Part shown: one piece after another, positions 1-11,639 of the stretch | Layout: each line of letters opens with the position of its first letter | Numbering within the stretch: the first letter of the stretch is position 1 | NCBI GenBank assembly: GCA_947650365.1 | Contig: OX393550.1 | Span: forward strand, 96,514,951-96,578,950 | Reading direction: 5' to 3' | From: Chamaelirium japonicum | Taxonomy: Eukaryota > Streptophyta > Magnoliopsida > Liliales > Melanthiaceae | DNA length: 64,000 nucleotides | Translations under genes and position numbers: made by a program | Notes under the pieces: generated by a model | Databases searched by the model: none | The model's input: the letters and a program-made list of their open reading frames with translations, nothing else | What the model was told of the DNA's origin: nothing

Positions 1-3000
1 GCCCTGAAAATCAAAGGATGAGCCAAAAAAATATGATTTTGAAGGAGCATACATACCTTACCGAAAGATTTATTAATACTTGCATGGAAAGCTAGAGTCG
101 GATATTCCTTAGATAGCAGTCGTAACCATCCTTTCGTAGACCATGCAGGAACCAAATCACACTAAGAAAACAAAAGAGACAAATCAGGAGTACCAAAACA
201 CCAAAACAGATTTGCAGAAAAAACAGACAAATCTTACTCCCAATGCAACATATTCATACACAAACTTGGAGAGGTTACAGACCTTGTTCAGTAAGAAAAC
301 CATGTGCTTGTGCTTGCAGTGCTCCTTCAAGTGCTTCTCCAAATGAGGACATCTTGTGCCCTGGGGGTCCCTAGCATCTAAAACCTGTAAGAGAAGTACA
401 TGTTGTGACTTGTGAGAGATACAGTCTGAAGACTAAAGAACACACCACAAATATGCTTCATCTAAAACATAAGACTACAAATATGGCAAATCATCAAAGA
501 AGGCACCCACGGTTCACACGAACTTGTTTTACATGAGAATTATCAAGAAGATGTCCTAACAAAGAGTTCGAGAAAGCTTTTCTTGCATGGAAGAGGACAA
601 GCAATTGAACGGAAACTAGAAGTCTCAATAACCTAGATCACAGACTCAATGCCCAGCTTAGCATACAATTTGTGCGATAAAAAGAAATGGTTAGCAAAAC
701 CACACAGACATCAGCACGAAGACATATGGAGAGATAGCCATCATCCCACAAAGAGGTTACCGCAAATCTTCAACATATTAACAACCTTTACAAATAAATG
801 ATTCGTTGTGGTATAAAAAGTAAGAGATCTGCGGTAACTGACCTGAACAACTACATCTGAAGAGTCAACAACTTTATAAAGTTCACCCCAAATACGCTTG
901 CTCTGTCCCTTTTCGAACATTGTATGTCTGGCCATGTCTCTAAATCCGTCTTCTTCAGCTGCCTCCCTAGATGGCTTGTCAGAATTCTTTTTCTCAAAGG
1001 ACTCTAAGAAATAAACAAGGTAACATGTTTCACATACAACTGAAGAACTCGTCTACATTGGAACAAGATAAGTTGCATCAGGGGTGCAAGACTAGAGAGA
1101 ACACTAAAATTAACTATGCTAATAGGTTTTTTGTATTCCGGGTTTAAGGAACAGCAAGTTGTCAACTAGCAATATAAATCAAACTTGAAACTGGGAATAT
1201 TTTCAAAAAAAGAAGGAAAAATAGAGAAAACTTTAATTGAGCTCCATAGTAGAGTTAATAATATCAAACATTAAAGGATGACTCAATTCAATGGTTGAGT
1301 CCCTGAATTTCAAGTGTTCGATGGTCGAACAGAACGAAAAAAATATATATTCAATAGTTGTGGTCCATTAAGAAAGCAATATTGAATATTGTTTCCGATA
1401 TCAACATACAAGTTACTACAGAATATTTTAATGCGCGGGTCAAAGACAGTTCACTTTATACCTTGAGATCCATCTGCCTTCTTAACCAAAGATTCATAAT
1501 CACATGCCAAAAGTTTTGGACGTTTCCTTTTCCTCTTCGGTCCAAATGCATCACCAAAAGGCTCAGTATCTAGAAGATGTGCCCTGGCTTGCTGTGAAAA
1601 TGAATAAAATGAAAAGTTCTAAGTATTCATACATCTACACACTTTCATAAACATGACAAATGGATAACCAATGAACTTGCTCAAAATTAGAATGCTTGTA
1701 AAGCATATGTATAATTTTTGAAAAAGCAAGGTTTTCTTTGTAAACAATTAACAGTAGTAATTAACGTTTTTTTTATTGCCAATTAGAGTGCTAGATAAAA
1801 AAATATATATACCGGAGAGCATCTAGATATTAAGGCTTCCACAAACAACCAATCTGAGACATAACAATACAAGAGCACACAGGCCCAAAACTGCAAAAAC
1901 AATTCCCAATATGCTAAAGTTCTAACTCCCCTCAAAGTTTCATATCCTAAAATTCTACAAGTCGAATAACATATTTCAATGCAGCTTATATTCTTATCTT
2001 CCTTTTTGTCTTTAATGGTAAGGATTAGGACCCTAGATCCAATGTAAACGCTCTAGCCAACCCAGCTAAGAACTCAACAACAAGATATTGCTGCAACTTC
2101 CTTATATTCTTCTTGAAGTTGTGCCAACAACTTTCTCAACCAATTTGTGCACCCGGGTACGAACTGAGACTCAATTTAACTTCCTTGCTCCTATAGTAAG
2201 AACCTTGTTCGCATCGATGGCGAATGCCCTAATACTGTTTGTCATCATCCACGGGATGCCAACAATTTGCCCAATTGTCTCCTTGTTCAAACCTCTGAGT
2301 AGAAATATACTCAATGGATATGACTTTATTCTCCAACTCAAGAATGAAATGATGATGAATGTCAATATGCTTGGTTCTGGAGTGATAAACAGGATTCTTG
2401 GAAACATCAATGGCACTTAACAAATCACGGTGAACAAGCATAGTGCCCTGATCAATTCCACAGTCACTCAACATTTGTTTCATCCAAATCAATTGAGTGC
2501 AACGACATAGTCAGCCACTGTAGTAGAAAGGGATATGCAATTTTGCTTCCTACTATATCAAGTAACTAGACTGGTTCCAATATAAAAAGTAAAAACACCC
2601 ACCAGTAGTGATTTTCCTATCATCTATATTACCTGCCCAGTCATCATCAGAATAACTAGCTAGATCAGTCGTAGTGTCACGAGAAAACCACATATACTCC
2701 CATTCACATATTTGACGATTTGTTTAATGCAAATGTGACTCTTCAGGATCATCCTGAAATCTAGCACATGCCAGGCACTAAAAGAAATACCGGGCCTACT
2801 AGTAGTAAGATAGAGTAAGCTGACAATCATGCTTCTAAAAAGAGTATTGACCAACTCCGTTTCCTGAAGCAGATTTACTCATCTTAACATTAGTGCTCAT
2901 AGGAGTAAGAGCATGCTTAGATTTTTCCAAACCAAATTTCTTAACATTGTTCCTTACATACTTAGTTTGAGAGAGGAAAATTCCATCTTCCCGCTGTTTA

Positions 3001-5158
3001 ATTTGCAAGCCAAGAAAGAAACTCAGTTCTCCCACCATGCTCATTTCAAATTCATTTTTCATTTGATCAGTAAATGAATAAGCAAGATGATCAGATGTGG
3101 AACCGAAAACAATATCATCCACATAAATCTCTGTAACCAGACTTTTATTACAATATTTCTTTATACACAATGTCTTATATACACTTCCTCTAGTAAACTC
3201 TGACCAATGAGAAAAGTAGTGAGCCACTCATTCCAAGCTTGAGGAGTTTGTTTCAAACCATAAAGGGCCTTTTAAGACAGGAAAAAAGTCTGGGATGATG
3301 TTGATCCTAAAAAATTTCAGGAAAGCACTTTTAACATCAATCTGATAGAGTTTGAATCATAGTTACCAAATCGGGCGTTTTTTTGAAAAAAACGCGTATA
3401 GAACGCGTATCGATCCGAAGACGTAGTAAACAGGAAAAAAAAACTCATTTTTTTGAAAAAAACTTCCGTACGCGTTAAAAACAGAAAAAACGTGTATAAA
3501 ACACATCGGGTTTGGTCCAGGTTTAAATTGGGTTCGGGTTTTATTTTATTCGTGCTTAATAAACGCATATGCTATATGTTTTGAACTTTTGATTACTTAA
3601 TGTTGGAAAATGACATATATATATACTTGGTATAATTTTTAAGATTTTTTTTGTTTTTTTCGATGTTTTCACGTTTTTTTCCCGTTTTCATCGTATCTTT
3701 CCGATTTTTTTTCTTTGCCGTTTTTTTCCCGTTTTCCGACTTGGTAACTATGGTTTGAATCACAATGAAATGCTATAGCAAGTTAATTTTAATGAATTTG
3801 AGACGTGCAACAAGTGCAAAAGTCTCATCATAATCAATGCCTTTTACTTGAGTATAGCCATGTGCCACTAGTTTGGCGTTGTTTCTTATAACGGTACCAA
3901 GTACATCAACTTTTTTTTCTTTCATAAATCCACTTGGCTCCAATAACATTAATATCACTAGGCCGAGGGGCTAAATACTAAACAACATTTCTAGTGAATT
4001 GATTGAGCTCGTCTTGCATAGAAACGATCCAATTTTCATCACCCCATTCACATATTTGGGTTCAAAAGAGGATTTCAAAGATCTATCTTGCATCGTCAAA
4101 AACAATCACAAAATCCATCAAACAATCATATTTAATATAATATTGTTTGAAACAACAAGCAGGGGTACAAATGGTCAAAATATAATATTGTCCTCATCGG
4201 CACTCTAGCCATGAAAGTCTTGGCCTTATATGGAAATTAATGAAAGATTGCAACCCATACGCCAAGTTTCCGTTCAAACAAAATGAAGGTACCCATAGAA
4301 GATATTCTACCTTCTGATGATCAGTCAAAAGAGAAAGTGGCAGTTTCCTCTCCTTCAGGATAACATTGTAGTTACTGGAAAGCCGGCTTTGGAGCTCCTC
4401 GCGGAAGAACTCCAGTTGTTTTTGATCCACAACACGTGTGTTACCTTCGACGCAAAACAAAGTGATTAGTGATGAGAAAGAACCCAATAAATGAGTACAT
4501 AAATACATAATATCAACAAATAAACTTCAGATTAATGACTATGATGAACATATTTGATGGAACGATCGTCTACAGACTCTACACCGTATGACAGCTTGTG
4601 TTCTTCACTAATTCGACCTAAAAAATCAAGAAGCTAGGATGCAAGCATAACAATATGATCTTGATTTCATCAGAATCTTAATTCGTCGGAGGCAAGTCAG
4701 TCGCAGAGTTTTCTATCAGATTACCATGCTAGACTTTTTTTTTTAAAAAAAAAAAATTACCAAAGTGTGAAGATTTTTTTTTTTTTCTGATGTGTCTACG
4801 AAGAATGAGATCAAAAAAGTATACACCAAATGGACATATTCTACTAAATCACTGCAGGAGATATCTATAGATAAAAGATCAAGAGAGGATGAGCAACAAG
4901 GGAGAGCGGGGGGGGCGCACCAAACCAGCGGCGGTCGGGCTCGATGCGGGTGGAGGGGAGCTCCCTGGACTGGAACTCGTGCTCGAGGATCTTGCCCTTG
5001 GTGTCCCGCTTGGGGCGGTACTTGTACATCTTGATGCGGCGCACGGTGGCGGCGGACCGGGAACCTTTGTCGACTCCTCCGCCATTGCTCCGGTTCACGT
5101 CCAACGAGTGCTTCGGCTTCCCCGAAACCCTAGACTTCTTCTCCTTCTGCTTCGCCAT
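1..5158 (-). CDS. NUG2: Nucleolar/nuclear GTPase 2 (NUG2/NOG2 type), 5' part, six exons visible
   Basis: Circularly permuted YlqF-family GTPase needed for pre-60S ribosome maturation and export. Exons, in coding order on the minus strand: 4921-5158, 4311-4444, 1462-1591, 843-1003, 283-384 and 62-161; each junction has GT/AG borders and the reading phase is kept. The product starts MAKQKEKK, followed by [24 protein letters not shown] and DRRWFG/NTRVV, which is the conserved NGP1NT-type N-terminus. Later exons give [43 protein letters not shown] and [12 protein letters not shown]; the last visible exon gives [10 protein letters not shown]. About 288 residues are seen. The NKCD (G4) motif is split over the exon 5/6 junction; G1 and the rest lie beyond base 1. 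An upstream in-frame ATG at 5176 exists, but the family start is the ATG at 5158. Intron 2 (1592-4310) holds a copia relic. The reading frame is intact throughout. The family assignment comes from remembered family motifs and is firm. Confidence 0.93.
2229..4100 (-). pseudogene. Ty1/copia pol remnant (RT and RNase H) in NUG2 intron 2
   Basis: Minus-strand pieces in collinear order: the start of the reverse transcriptase with GIDYDETFA (3773-3958, extending to about 4100), an RT core with YVDDIVFG and [10 protein letters not shown] (2835-3227), SRPGISF (2660-2854), and an RNase H tail with [12 protein letters not shown] (2229-2492). Frameshifts and stops separate the pieces and no LTR was identified, so this is a dead fragment. 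It lies in the same orientation as the host gene. A MITE at 3358-3752 interrupts the RT. Confidence 0.85.
3358..3752. mobile_element. MITE nested in the copia RT relic
   Basis: Perfect 12-bp terminal inverted repeats, CATAGTTACCAA at the left and TTGGTAACTATG at the right, enclose 395 bp of AT-rich sequence with long A and T runs. GTTTGAAT flanks both ends (8 bp; 10 bp if the ambiguous CA is counted). It interrupts the copia RT close to its [10 protein letters not shown] motif, whose coding continues on both sides. The duplication length suggests a hAT or Mutator relative. No coding capacity. Confidence 0.8.
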
Positions 5159-5191
5159 CTCTGCCGCCCTGCGCACCGCTTCAGTTCCTAA

Positions 5192-5200
5192 TTAGGGTTT
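5192..5200 (-). promoter_or_regulatory. Telo-box in the NUG2 5' leader/promoter
   Basis: The minus strand reads AAACCCTAA 34-42 bp upstream of the NUG2 ATG. The telo-box (AAACCCTA) is known in plants to be enriched near the start of genes for ribosome biogenesis and translation, which fits this gene. The motif is seen directly; its activity is inferred. Confidence 0.5.
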
Positions 5201-5360
5201 TGATCGACGAGGTCGGTGGACGAAAATGAATTTAAAAAAAACAGTATTTTTCGTAAGAAAATAATTACTTTAATGATTTTGTTCAAAATAAAAAATATAT
5301 ATTTCTTTTTTTAATAGTCATATGCGAAAAATATAATTCCAAAAATGGACTTCTTACGGT

Positions 5361-5700
5361 TAGGGGTGGCAATGGGTTTTCAAAAATAAACTTCCAAGGA
5401 CCAAACTAGGGATTGAAGAGGACTCAAAAATAGTTATTGACAACCTTCAGACTAACATGCTTTCGGCGGCCATCATCGACGACTGCAAAGCCATAATCAA
5501 CTCCTGCAAAGCGATACGAGCGTCGCATGTCTTTGGGAGGCCAACAAGCTAGCTGACAGGTTAGCTAACTGAGCCAAAGGACGGAATCGGGGAAAAGTTT
5601 GGCATGGCAATTATCCTCAGGAGATAGTGCAAATTGCGATTGAAGATGGTGACTTGACCTTCTATCCTCGCGCCATCACTGTGTAAACCTATAATCATGC
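5361..5700 (+). pseudogene. LINE RNase H fragment, preceded by a hAT-like terminus
   Basis: TAGGGGTGGCAATGGG at 5361-5376 looks like the left terminus of a hAT-type MITE. It is followed by a degraded plus-strand RNase H tail: one frame gives ...NLQTNMLSAAIIDDCKAI..., then a region resembling the terminal REANKLADRLAN motif of plant L1 LINEs, with a frameshift and stops. It lies about 200 bp upstream of the NUG2 start, in the opposite orientation. Confidence 0.55.
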
Positions 5701-5748
5701 TTCATGGATGATCTATTCTAGTTGTGTATTCCCCACCAAAAATAAAAA

Positions 5749-6176
5749 GGGGGTGGCAATGGGTTGGGTCGGATCAGGTTTACAAGTACAAGGGCAAAAC
5801 ACCAAACCCGAACCCGACCCGTTTAATAAACAGGTCAAAAACTTAAACCCAAACCCTACATGCCTAATAGACAAGTTGACCTAACCCAACCCGTTTACCT
5901 GTTTAATAAATGGGTCAGGTTGGGTTAGGTTGGCTAGGGTTAGGTCAACAGAACCCACATAAATTGGTCGGGTTGGGTTGACACGACCCATTTGGTAAAT
6001 GGATCAAGTTGAGTCAATCAGGTTATAAGTACAAACCCAAACCTGACCCATCAAATAAACGAGTCAGTCGGGTCAACCCGTTTATGACCCGAACCCGTTT
6101 AGGCCAAACCCAACCCTACTAACTTTGGGTCGGGTTCGGGTCAGATTAGCATGTCAGTTCATGGATGCAACCCCTA
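5749..6176. mobile_element. Degenerate hAT-like MITE, GGGTC/GACCC-rich
   Basis: The left edge GGGGGTGGCAATGGG and right edge TGCAACCCCTA resemble the termini of the better-preserved copies at 40706-41155 and 47818-48296. The interior is a quasi-tandem set of GGGTCGGGTT and ACCCGTTTAATAAAC modules in both orientations. No clear target duplication was found, so this is an old copy. No coding capacity. Confidence 0.55.
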
Positions 6177-6495
6177 CTTACTGCCACATGGTGAGCATCG
6201 TCACAAAACGCTCACCACGTTGACTGTCAGGGATTTTTTCCAAGTGGATGTGAACCAGTATTTGAAAGAGGTTTTTCCCAAATGGCCCCTAATTCTCACG
6301 AATTGCTGGGAATAGACCCAATTGCTTTTTACATTACTTTTCTGACCACTTTTTTTTGTTTCGAACTAAAGTACCCCCAAGACTTATAAAGGCTTCACTC
6401 CCAATTTCAAAAGGATTTGACTTCACTCCACTGATGATCTATCTCCCCTTTCAATCGCTGACGTTTTAGGAAGAGACACATGTTGCATCCCATTT

Positions 6496-7860
6496 CAATG
6501 GCCACGATTGGGCCATGGGATTAATCCTAGAGGGATGTCAGTACCACGACCGACCCCACCACCGGCCGTTGTTGCCGTCAACCACCAGCGGGCACCTCCC
6601 GCCGACGACACCACCCCGTCAGCTACCACCCCCACCGACCACCGGTTGCCCACCGTAGCTACCATGTCAGCCTGCACCAGTGATGGCCGATGGGGCAGCA
6701 AGGGTGGTGGCCAGCGGTGACAGTGGTGGGTGGTGTTCAATGGGGCATCAGTTATGCCGAACTTGCCTCTGACTCTCATTTCCACTCCATTTCACTACGG
6801 AGCGTCGTAGAATGCATCGATGCATTTCATTGTGTTATCGCAATAGAATATGTCGGTACATCAGTGAAATGCTCTGGCGCACATGGGGCGGTGCATCAAT
6901 GAAATACTTAGGAGAATTTCACTGATGTGCCTATAAGCCGGCGCATTTCACTGGTACATCGGTGCATCATGCGCGTCGATGTATTTCACTGATGTGTCAG
7001 CGCATTATGTGCACTAGTGCATTTCAATCGCTACGATTGGGCCATGGGATGAATCCTATGAGGATGCCACCACCACCTGTCGTTAATGTGTCATACCGAA
7101 CTTATCTCCAAATCTCATTTAAATCTTTAATTTCTTCATTCTTGTTTACTATTTTTACATTACATCCATCCAATCTTCCATTAAAATCTATTGGTAGTGC
7201 AGAATTCATTTTATGCTCAACTCTGAATGGTCTCGTAGAGGATCACCCGAGGATCGCAACTCCTCTGAAATCGCTGAATTCCAATGAGAAACGAAGAAGA
7301 TACACCAGGCCGAACTTGCCTCCTGCTCTTATTTTTATCTCTCATTTTACTTTGCTGCAATAGAATGTGCCAGAGCATTTCAACCACCGACGGGCACCTC
7401 CCGCCGATGACGCCACCCAGTCGGCCACCACTCGCCGTCGTCGGTGGTGACCACCGGCCATTGGTTGCTCGCCGCCGCCGCCCCGTCGGCCACCACCTGC
7501 GGCAACCGATGGGGCAGCGAGAGTGGTGGCCAACAGCGATGGAGGTGGGTGGTGGCCAATGAGGAGTCAGTCATGCTGAACTTGCTTCTGACTCTCATTT
7601 CTTCCATTTCTTTCACTATTTTTACATTACATCTATTCAATCTTCCATTAAAAGCTACTGATGGTACCGACTTCATTTTATCCTCGTCTCTAGATGATCT
7701 CGTAGAGGATCACCGAGGATCGCAATGCCTCCAAAATCACTACATTCTGATGAGAAATAAAGAAGGTATACTGTGCCGAACTTGCCTCCAGCTCTCATTT
7801 CTTACCGCCTACCGCTGCAACCGGTCGCTCGCTGCCGGCTCGACGGCAATGTCTCACTAA
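6496..7860. repeat. Degenerate tandem repeat block, GC-rich modules
   Basis: The phrase GATTGGGCCATGGGAT recurs at about 6505 and 7034. A segment at about 7132-7335 recurs at about 7598-7800 (shared: TATTTTTACATTACATC, CTCGTAGAGGATCACC and GCCGAACTTGCCTCC), and CACCACCGG-type modules lie between. Several short ORFs across it, rich in Pro, Arg and Thr, have no recognisable domain and follow from the base composition. Flanking bases 6177-6495 contain nothing I recognise. Confidence 0.6.
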
Positions 7861-8141
7861 TTACCTTACGCTATGTAAAAAGCGTTGGGGACGAAAATGA
7901 CATCATCCCAACGATCTCCGCAACGAGAGGTGGTTGAAGCGAGAAAAAATTCAAACAGAGAAGATGAACATACTTTTTATCTATTTTGTTTTGTTCTTTA
8001 AGGATAAAATGGTCACAAAAATGCAACAGCTATTCGAAATTGACATTTGGCACGTGTTGAGGGCTAGAAAAGTAATGCAAAAAATAATCGAGTTTTCCAG
8101 TAATACGTGTGAGTTAAGGGCCATTCTCGAAAAAACCTTTA

Positions 8142-8423
8142 TTTGAAATACCAGTTTCATTATAACATTTAATTCTAATCCATTATCAATAATATTTGAT
8201 GAGATTTAAATAAAAAATACAAAAATTGAACCCGGTATTTTGATCACTAATTATAAGCAAGATTTAAAACCGGTATTTGAAATATAGTTTTATAGTGAAT
8301 TGCTTATTTTTCGATCGGCCAAAGCAAAAGCTACGTGAAAATGGGTACTGATGAACGTTGAAAAACGGTATTTCAAATATTGACGGATTAGAATTAGGGT
8401 TATAGTGAAACCTGTATTTCAAA
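8142..8423. mobile_element. MITE/foldback with ~45-bp inverted ends
   Basis: The left end (8142-8190) and the reverse complement of the right end (about 8376-8423) share TTTGAAATAC, GTTTCA, TATAAC and AATTCTAATCC in the same order with few mismatches. A third partial copy of the arm lies at about 8270-8300. The interior is AT-rich with no ORF. A target duplication could not be settled. Confidence 0.6.
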
Positions 8424-9919
8424 TATCGATTTTTACGGCCATGTGAAATAAAAAACCTGACAAACAACGCGGCGGTGCGCTTTGTGGTCCATCTATCAAA
8501 ATTAATTTCAAAAGTGGCCAATTATCGTCACTTCAGTTATTTGCTTAACTTTTTTTTGTCCAGTAAATCTAGTAAATGGATTACCAGGCTTATTAAGCTG
8601 TAATTAATTAGTGAGTAGCTATGCATCAATTTTTGTTAAAAACATCTTTACTATATAAAGATAATTGAGCTTAAGGTTGAAACCAAACAATACCCTTTGC
8701 AGCTCCTCTCACATGTCCAAAACAATAATAAACATTTAAAATATCAGAGATATTTGTCTTTTTTGGGTCTCTAACTTGAATCAAAAGAGATTTAAATTAT
8801 ATAACTACTCACTAATGGTGGTCGACACATCCAACTTCAGTTGTACTCTTTGCATATATGTGTGTGACACCCTTGCATGTCTTTAGTAAAAATAAAATAC
8901 TTTGGAACTCGGGATTTTTATTTATTGAGATTATCTTGGTCAAGTCATGCCTTCCATTAACCACGTAGGGCCATGATAGTACATGGACAAAATAGTTACT
9001 ACAATTGGCTATGACAGGTCTGTTTATTTGCACCCATGGAATTAGTGATGCACCTAAAACAGGTTTTAAAAAAATTATACCTTGTTTAACCTCATCCACC
9101 AACCTTTAGTCGGTCACCATTGTTGCTGCCCCAATGTCCTCCGCATCGGCCGCCGCCTCCTTTTCCGACAACACCCTCCTCCCCTCCCTCTTCCTTCCTT
9201 CCTTCCTTCTTCCTCTCCTCCTTTTTCTTCTTTCTCCAACCTCCCCGTGCTGGAACCCTAAGCCGTTGGCCCTCCTCCCCTTCTCTCCTCTATCTTCCCA
9301 CCTAAATTCTAAGTCGTTGGTTGACCTCAGTAGCGACCTGTCGAAGAGAGGGCGGTGGGTACATACCGACATCATTGTGGGGATATCTATAAGTACCCCA
9401 CCGACCTCTCTTTGGTGGGCAGTGTTGAGCGGCCAATTGGTGCTATTTATCTCGTTATTATCATGAGCACATCGTCACTTTGTTACATAAAACTTTCATA
9501 TTACACGTAAACTATATGATTCTCTTTGCACCACTGCATAGTTGACTTTTATACAAACACAGTGATATATTGGTTCGCACTCATACAATACATGTATAAA
9601 AAAATAAGAAGCATGAAAGTTCAAATTATCTTTTTTATAGATAATCATATTGGAACCTTATGGACGTCATTACATATGTGTTTTTAAGAAAATTGACCCG
9701 ATTCTCGATGCAGTTAGCTAAAAGGGATCATAACGAAGCGATGGATATCATTACATCGAGTTTATGGAGTATACACTGCACAGATGTAACACATTATGAA
9801 GGAAGGACGTAGAAGTCAATTGATGGATATGGGTCAAAGCTTATTGTAATCAATTAATGCAAGGTGGACTTCAGGTAGCCACCGACACAATGTCAACAAG
9901 CTACTAACAATGCCGACCA
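8424..9919. other. Intergenic, no recognised gene
   Basis: AT-rich DNA with a 96-codon minus-strand ORF at 8812-9102 that I cannot assign. A CT-rich tract at 9160-9300 contains GGAACCCTAAGCCGTTGG; a related sequence occurs in inverted orientation at about 15700-15740, on the far side of the copia element. Nothing else recognised. Confidence 0.4.
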
Positions 9920-10516
9920 TGTTTAGATAATGACTCGATAGCTCTACAGTAGGGGTCATGCGCATGACTTGGGCAAGTCATGCTCACGACCCAGCCTCCG
10001 ACATTGTCGACGTGCCCTTGAAAAAGAGGTGCGTCTATCCCCAGGTGGTCATGCGCACGACTATAGGGTCGTGCGCACGACCTAGAGCCTGACAAACTCA
10101 TCACGTCCTTCAGAAAAAAAACAAGAGCTAGCTACAAGCGATCGTGTGTATAACTTGTCCAGGTCGTATGCACGACTGTGCCTAACAGACACGGGTCTGA
10201 TCCAGTCTTGCACGATTTGACTTTTCATATTTTGTGTTTTTGGGAGAATATCGGGATTAAGCTTGTGCAACATATTCCCTTGGTATATAAAAGGGTCTAA
10301 GGTTTTGTGGATTTAGTGGCATTGAAGAGGAAACTTGAGGAAAGCTTAGAGAGACTTTGGCGATGGTTTGGAGAAGAAGGAGGTGCTCTCAGCGAAGGGA
10401 GTTCATCTTGTTGGAGTTTAGCGTTGCTTGTAACTCTGCTTTGTTGTTCGTGATAGTGGATCGTCCGATCGTCTTCGCTCGTGGTTTTTCCCACAATGAT
10501 TTCCACGTAAATCTCT

Positions 10517-10550
<34 letters not shown>

Positions 10551-10683
10551 TGTGATTGTTTTATGGTTGTTTTTTTCTTGCTTTGTTATTTCTCTATTGT
10601 GTGGTGAATTGCTTGTTTCATATCAATTCGTCAGAGAATTGTTCTTATGCAATTGATCTTTGTTGACCCATGTGGTCGGAGCA
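9920..10683 (+). repeat. 5' LTR of the copia element
   Basis: Starts TGTTTAGATAATGACTCG (right LTR: TGTTGAGATAATGGCTCG) and ends at CA before ATACGGTATCAGA. It contains a TATATAAAA box at 10284-10292, probably the element's own promoter, and a (CT)n tract at 10520-10548. Confidence 0.8.
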
Positions 10684-10686
10684 ATA

Positions 10687-10696
10687 CGGTATCAGA
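10687..10696 (+). other. Primer binding site (tRNA-iMet)
   Basis: CGGTATCAGA, 4 bases after the LTR end, is a one-mismatch version of the TGGTATCAGA site complementary to initiator tRNA-Met, which plant copia elements usually use. The right-hand copy after the 3' LTR reads TGGTATCAAA. Confidence 0.7.
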
Positions 10697-10759
10697 TTGG
10701 TCATTCGATATCGTTTATACGGATCCACAATAAACCGGTATCTTGCCTGATCATTTATT

Positions 10760-11626
10760 ATGACAACCAACCATTCGAAGGTATCGAATCTTATGATTGA
10801 TGTAGAAAAAATTAATTAGAATACTAACTTTGACTTATGGCAAGTTAGTGTCAGAGATCTGTTGATTCAACAGAGTCTTCACAAAGCTCTGTATGGTCTG
10901 AAGGCGAAACCTACAGATATGTCAGCAGAGGATTGGAAAGAGTTTGATCTTCATGCTTGTAGCTCAATCCGATCTTGTCTGATGAAGGCGATCAAGCTTC
11001 TCGTCATGTATATAAGTTTCGCGGCGGTGATATGGGCGAAGCTTGAAAGCTAGTACATGACAAAGTCTCTTACAAGTCATTTGTTCTTGAAGCAACAACT
11101 TTATAAGTTTTGCATAAAGGAATGTACTGCCATCCACCAACATCTTAATGAATTTAGTCGGATCATGTCTGAATTATTGAATCACGAAGTAGACATCAAA
11201 TAGGAAGACAAAGCCCTTATCTTACTTTTATCTTTACCGGAGTGCTACGAGCACCTCGTTACGACAATACTCTATGGGGAAAACACCATTGAATTGGAGG
11301 AAGTCACATCGACCCTTATATCCAATTATGTCAAGAAAAAGCTATCAATTATGAAGTAACAAACAGAGGGTTCTGGTTTGTTTGAGGAGAAAGAAAGGTT
11401 AGAGAACAAGAACTCTTCTAAGAGGAAGTATAAATCTAAGTCTAGACCAAGGAAAGATATAGAGTGCTATTACTATCACAAGAGGGGTCATAACAAGTCT
11501 GACTACCCTAAACTGAAAGTGAAGTGGAGTACGTCTGGGAAGAGTGCACATACTGAGGTATCATCTGACAAGGCTCACGTAGCTGAGGATCTATCAAATA
11601 ATGCAATTTTATTGGTTATAGTTTGA
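10760..11626 (+). pseudogene. Copia gag remnant
   Basis: It starts at the ATG at 10760 and is soon interrupted by stops. Recognisable pieces are NFDLWQVSVRDLL, GLKAKPTDMSAEDWKE, YMTKSLTSHLFLKQQLY, HLNEF and PECYEHLVTTILYG, which follow the copia gag (UBN2) order. The CCHC zinc knuckle (about 11465-11511) reads CYYYHKRGHNKSDYP: the second and fourth cysteines are tyrosines, which a single G-to-A change in each codon explains. Confidence 0.85.
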
Positions 11627-11639
11627 AGCGATCTGAATA

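Noticed and set aside
8812-9102. 96-codon minus-strand ORF as a gene
   Set aside because: No recognisable domain, no homologous exon context and an AT-rich surround; not enough to call a gene.
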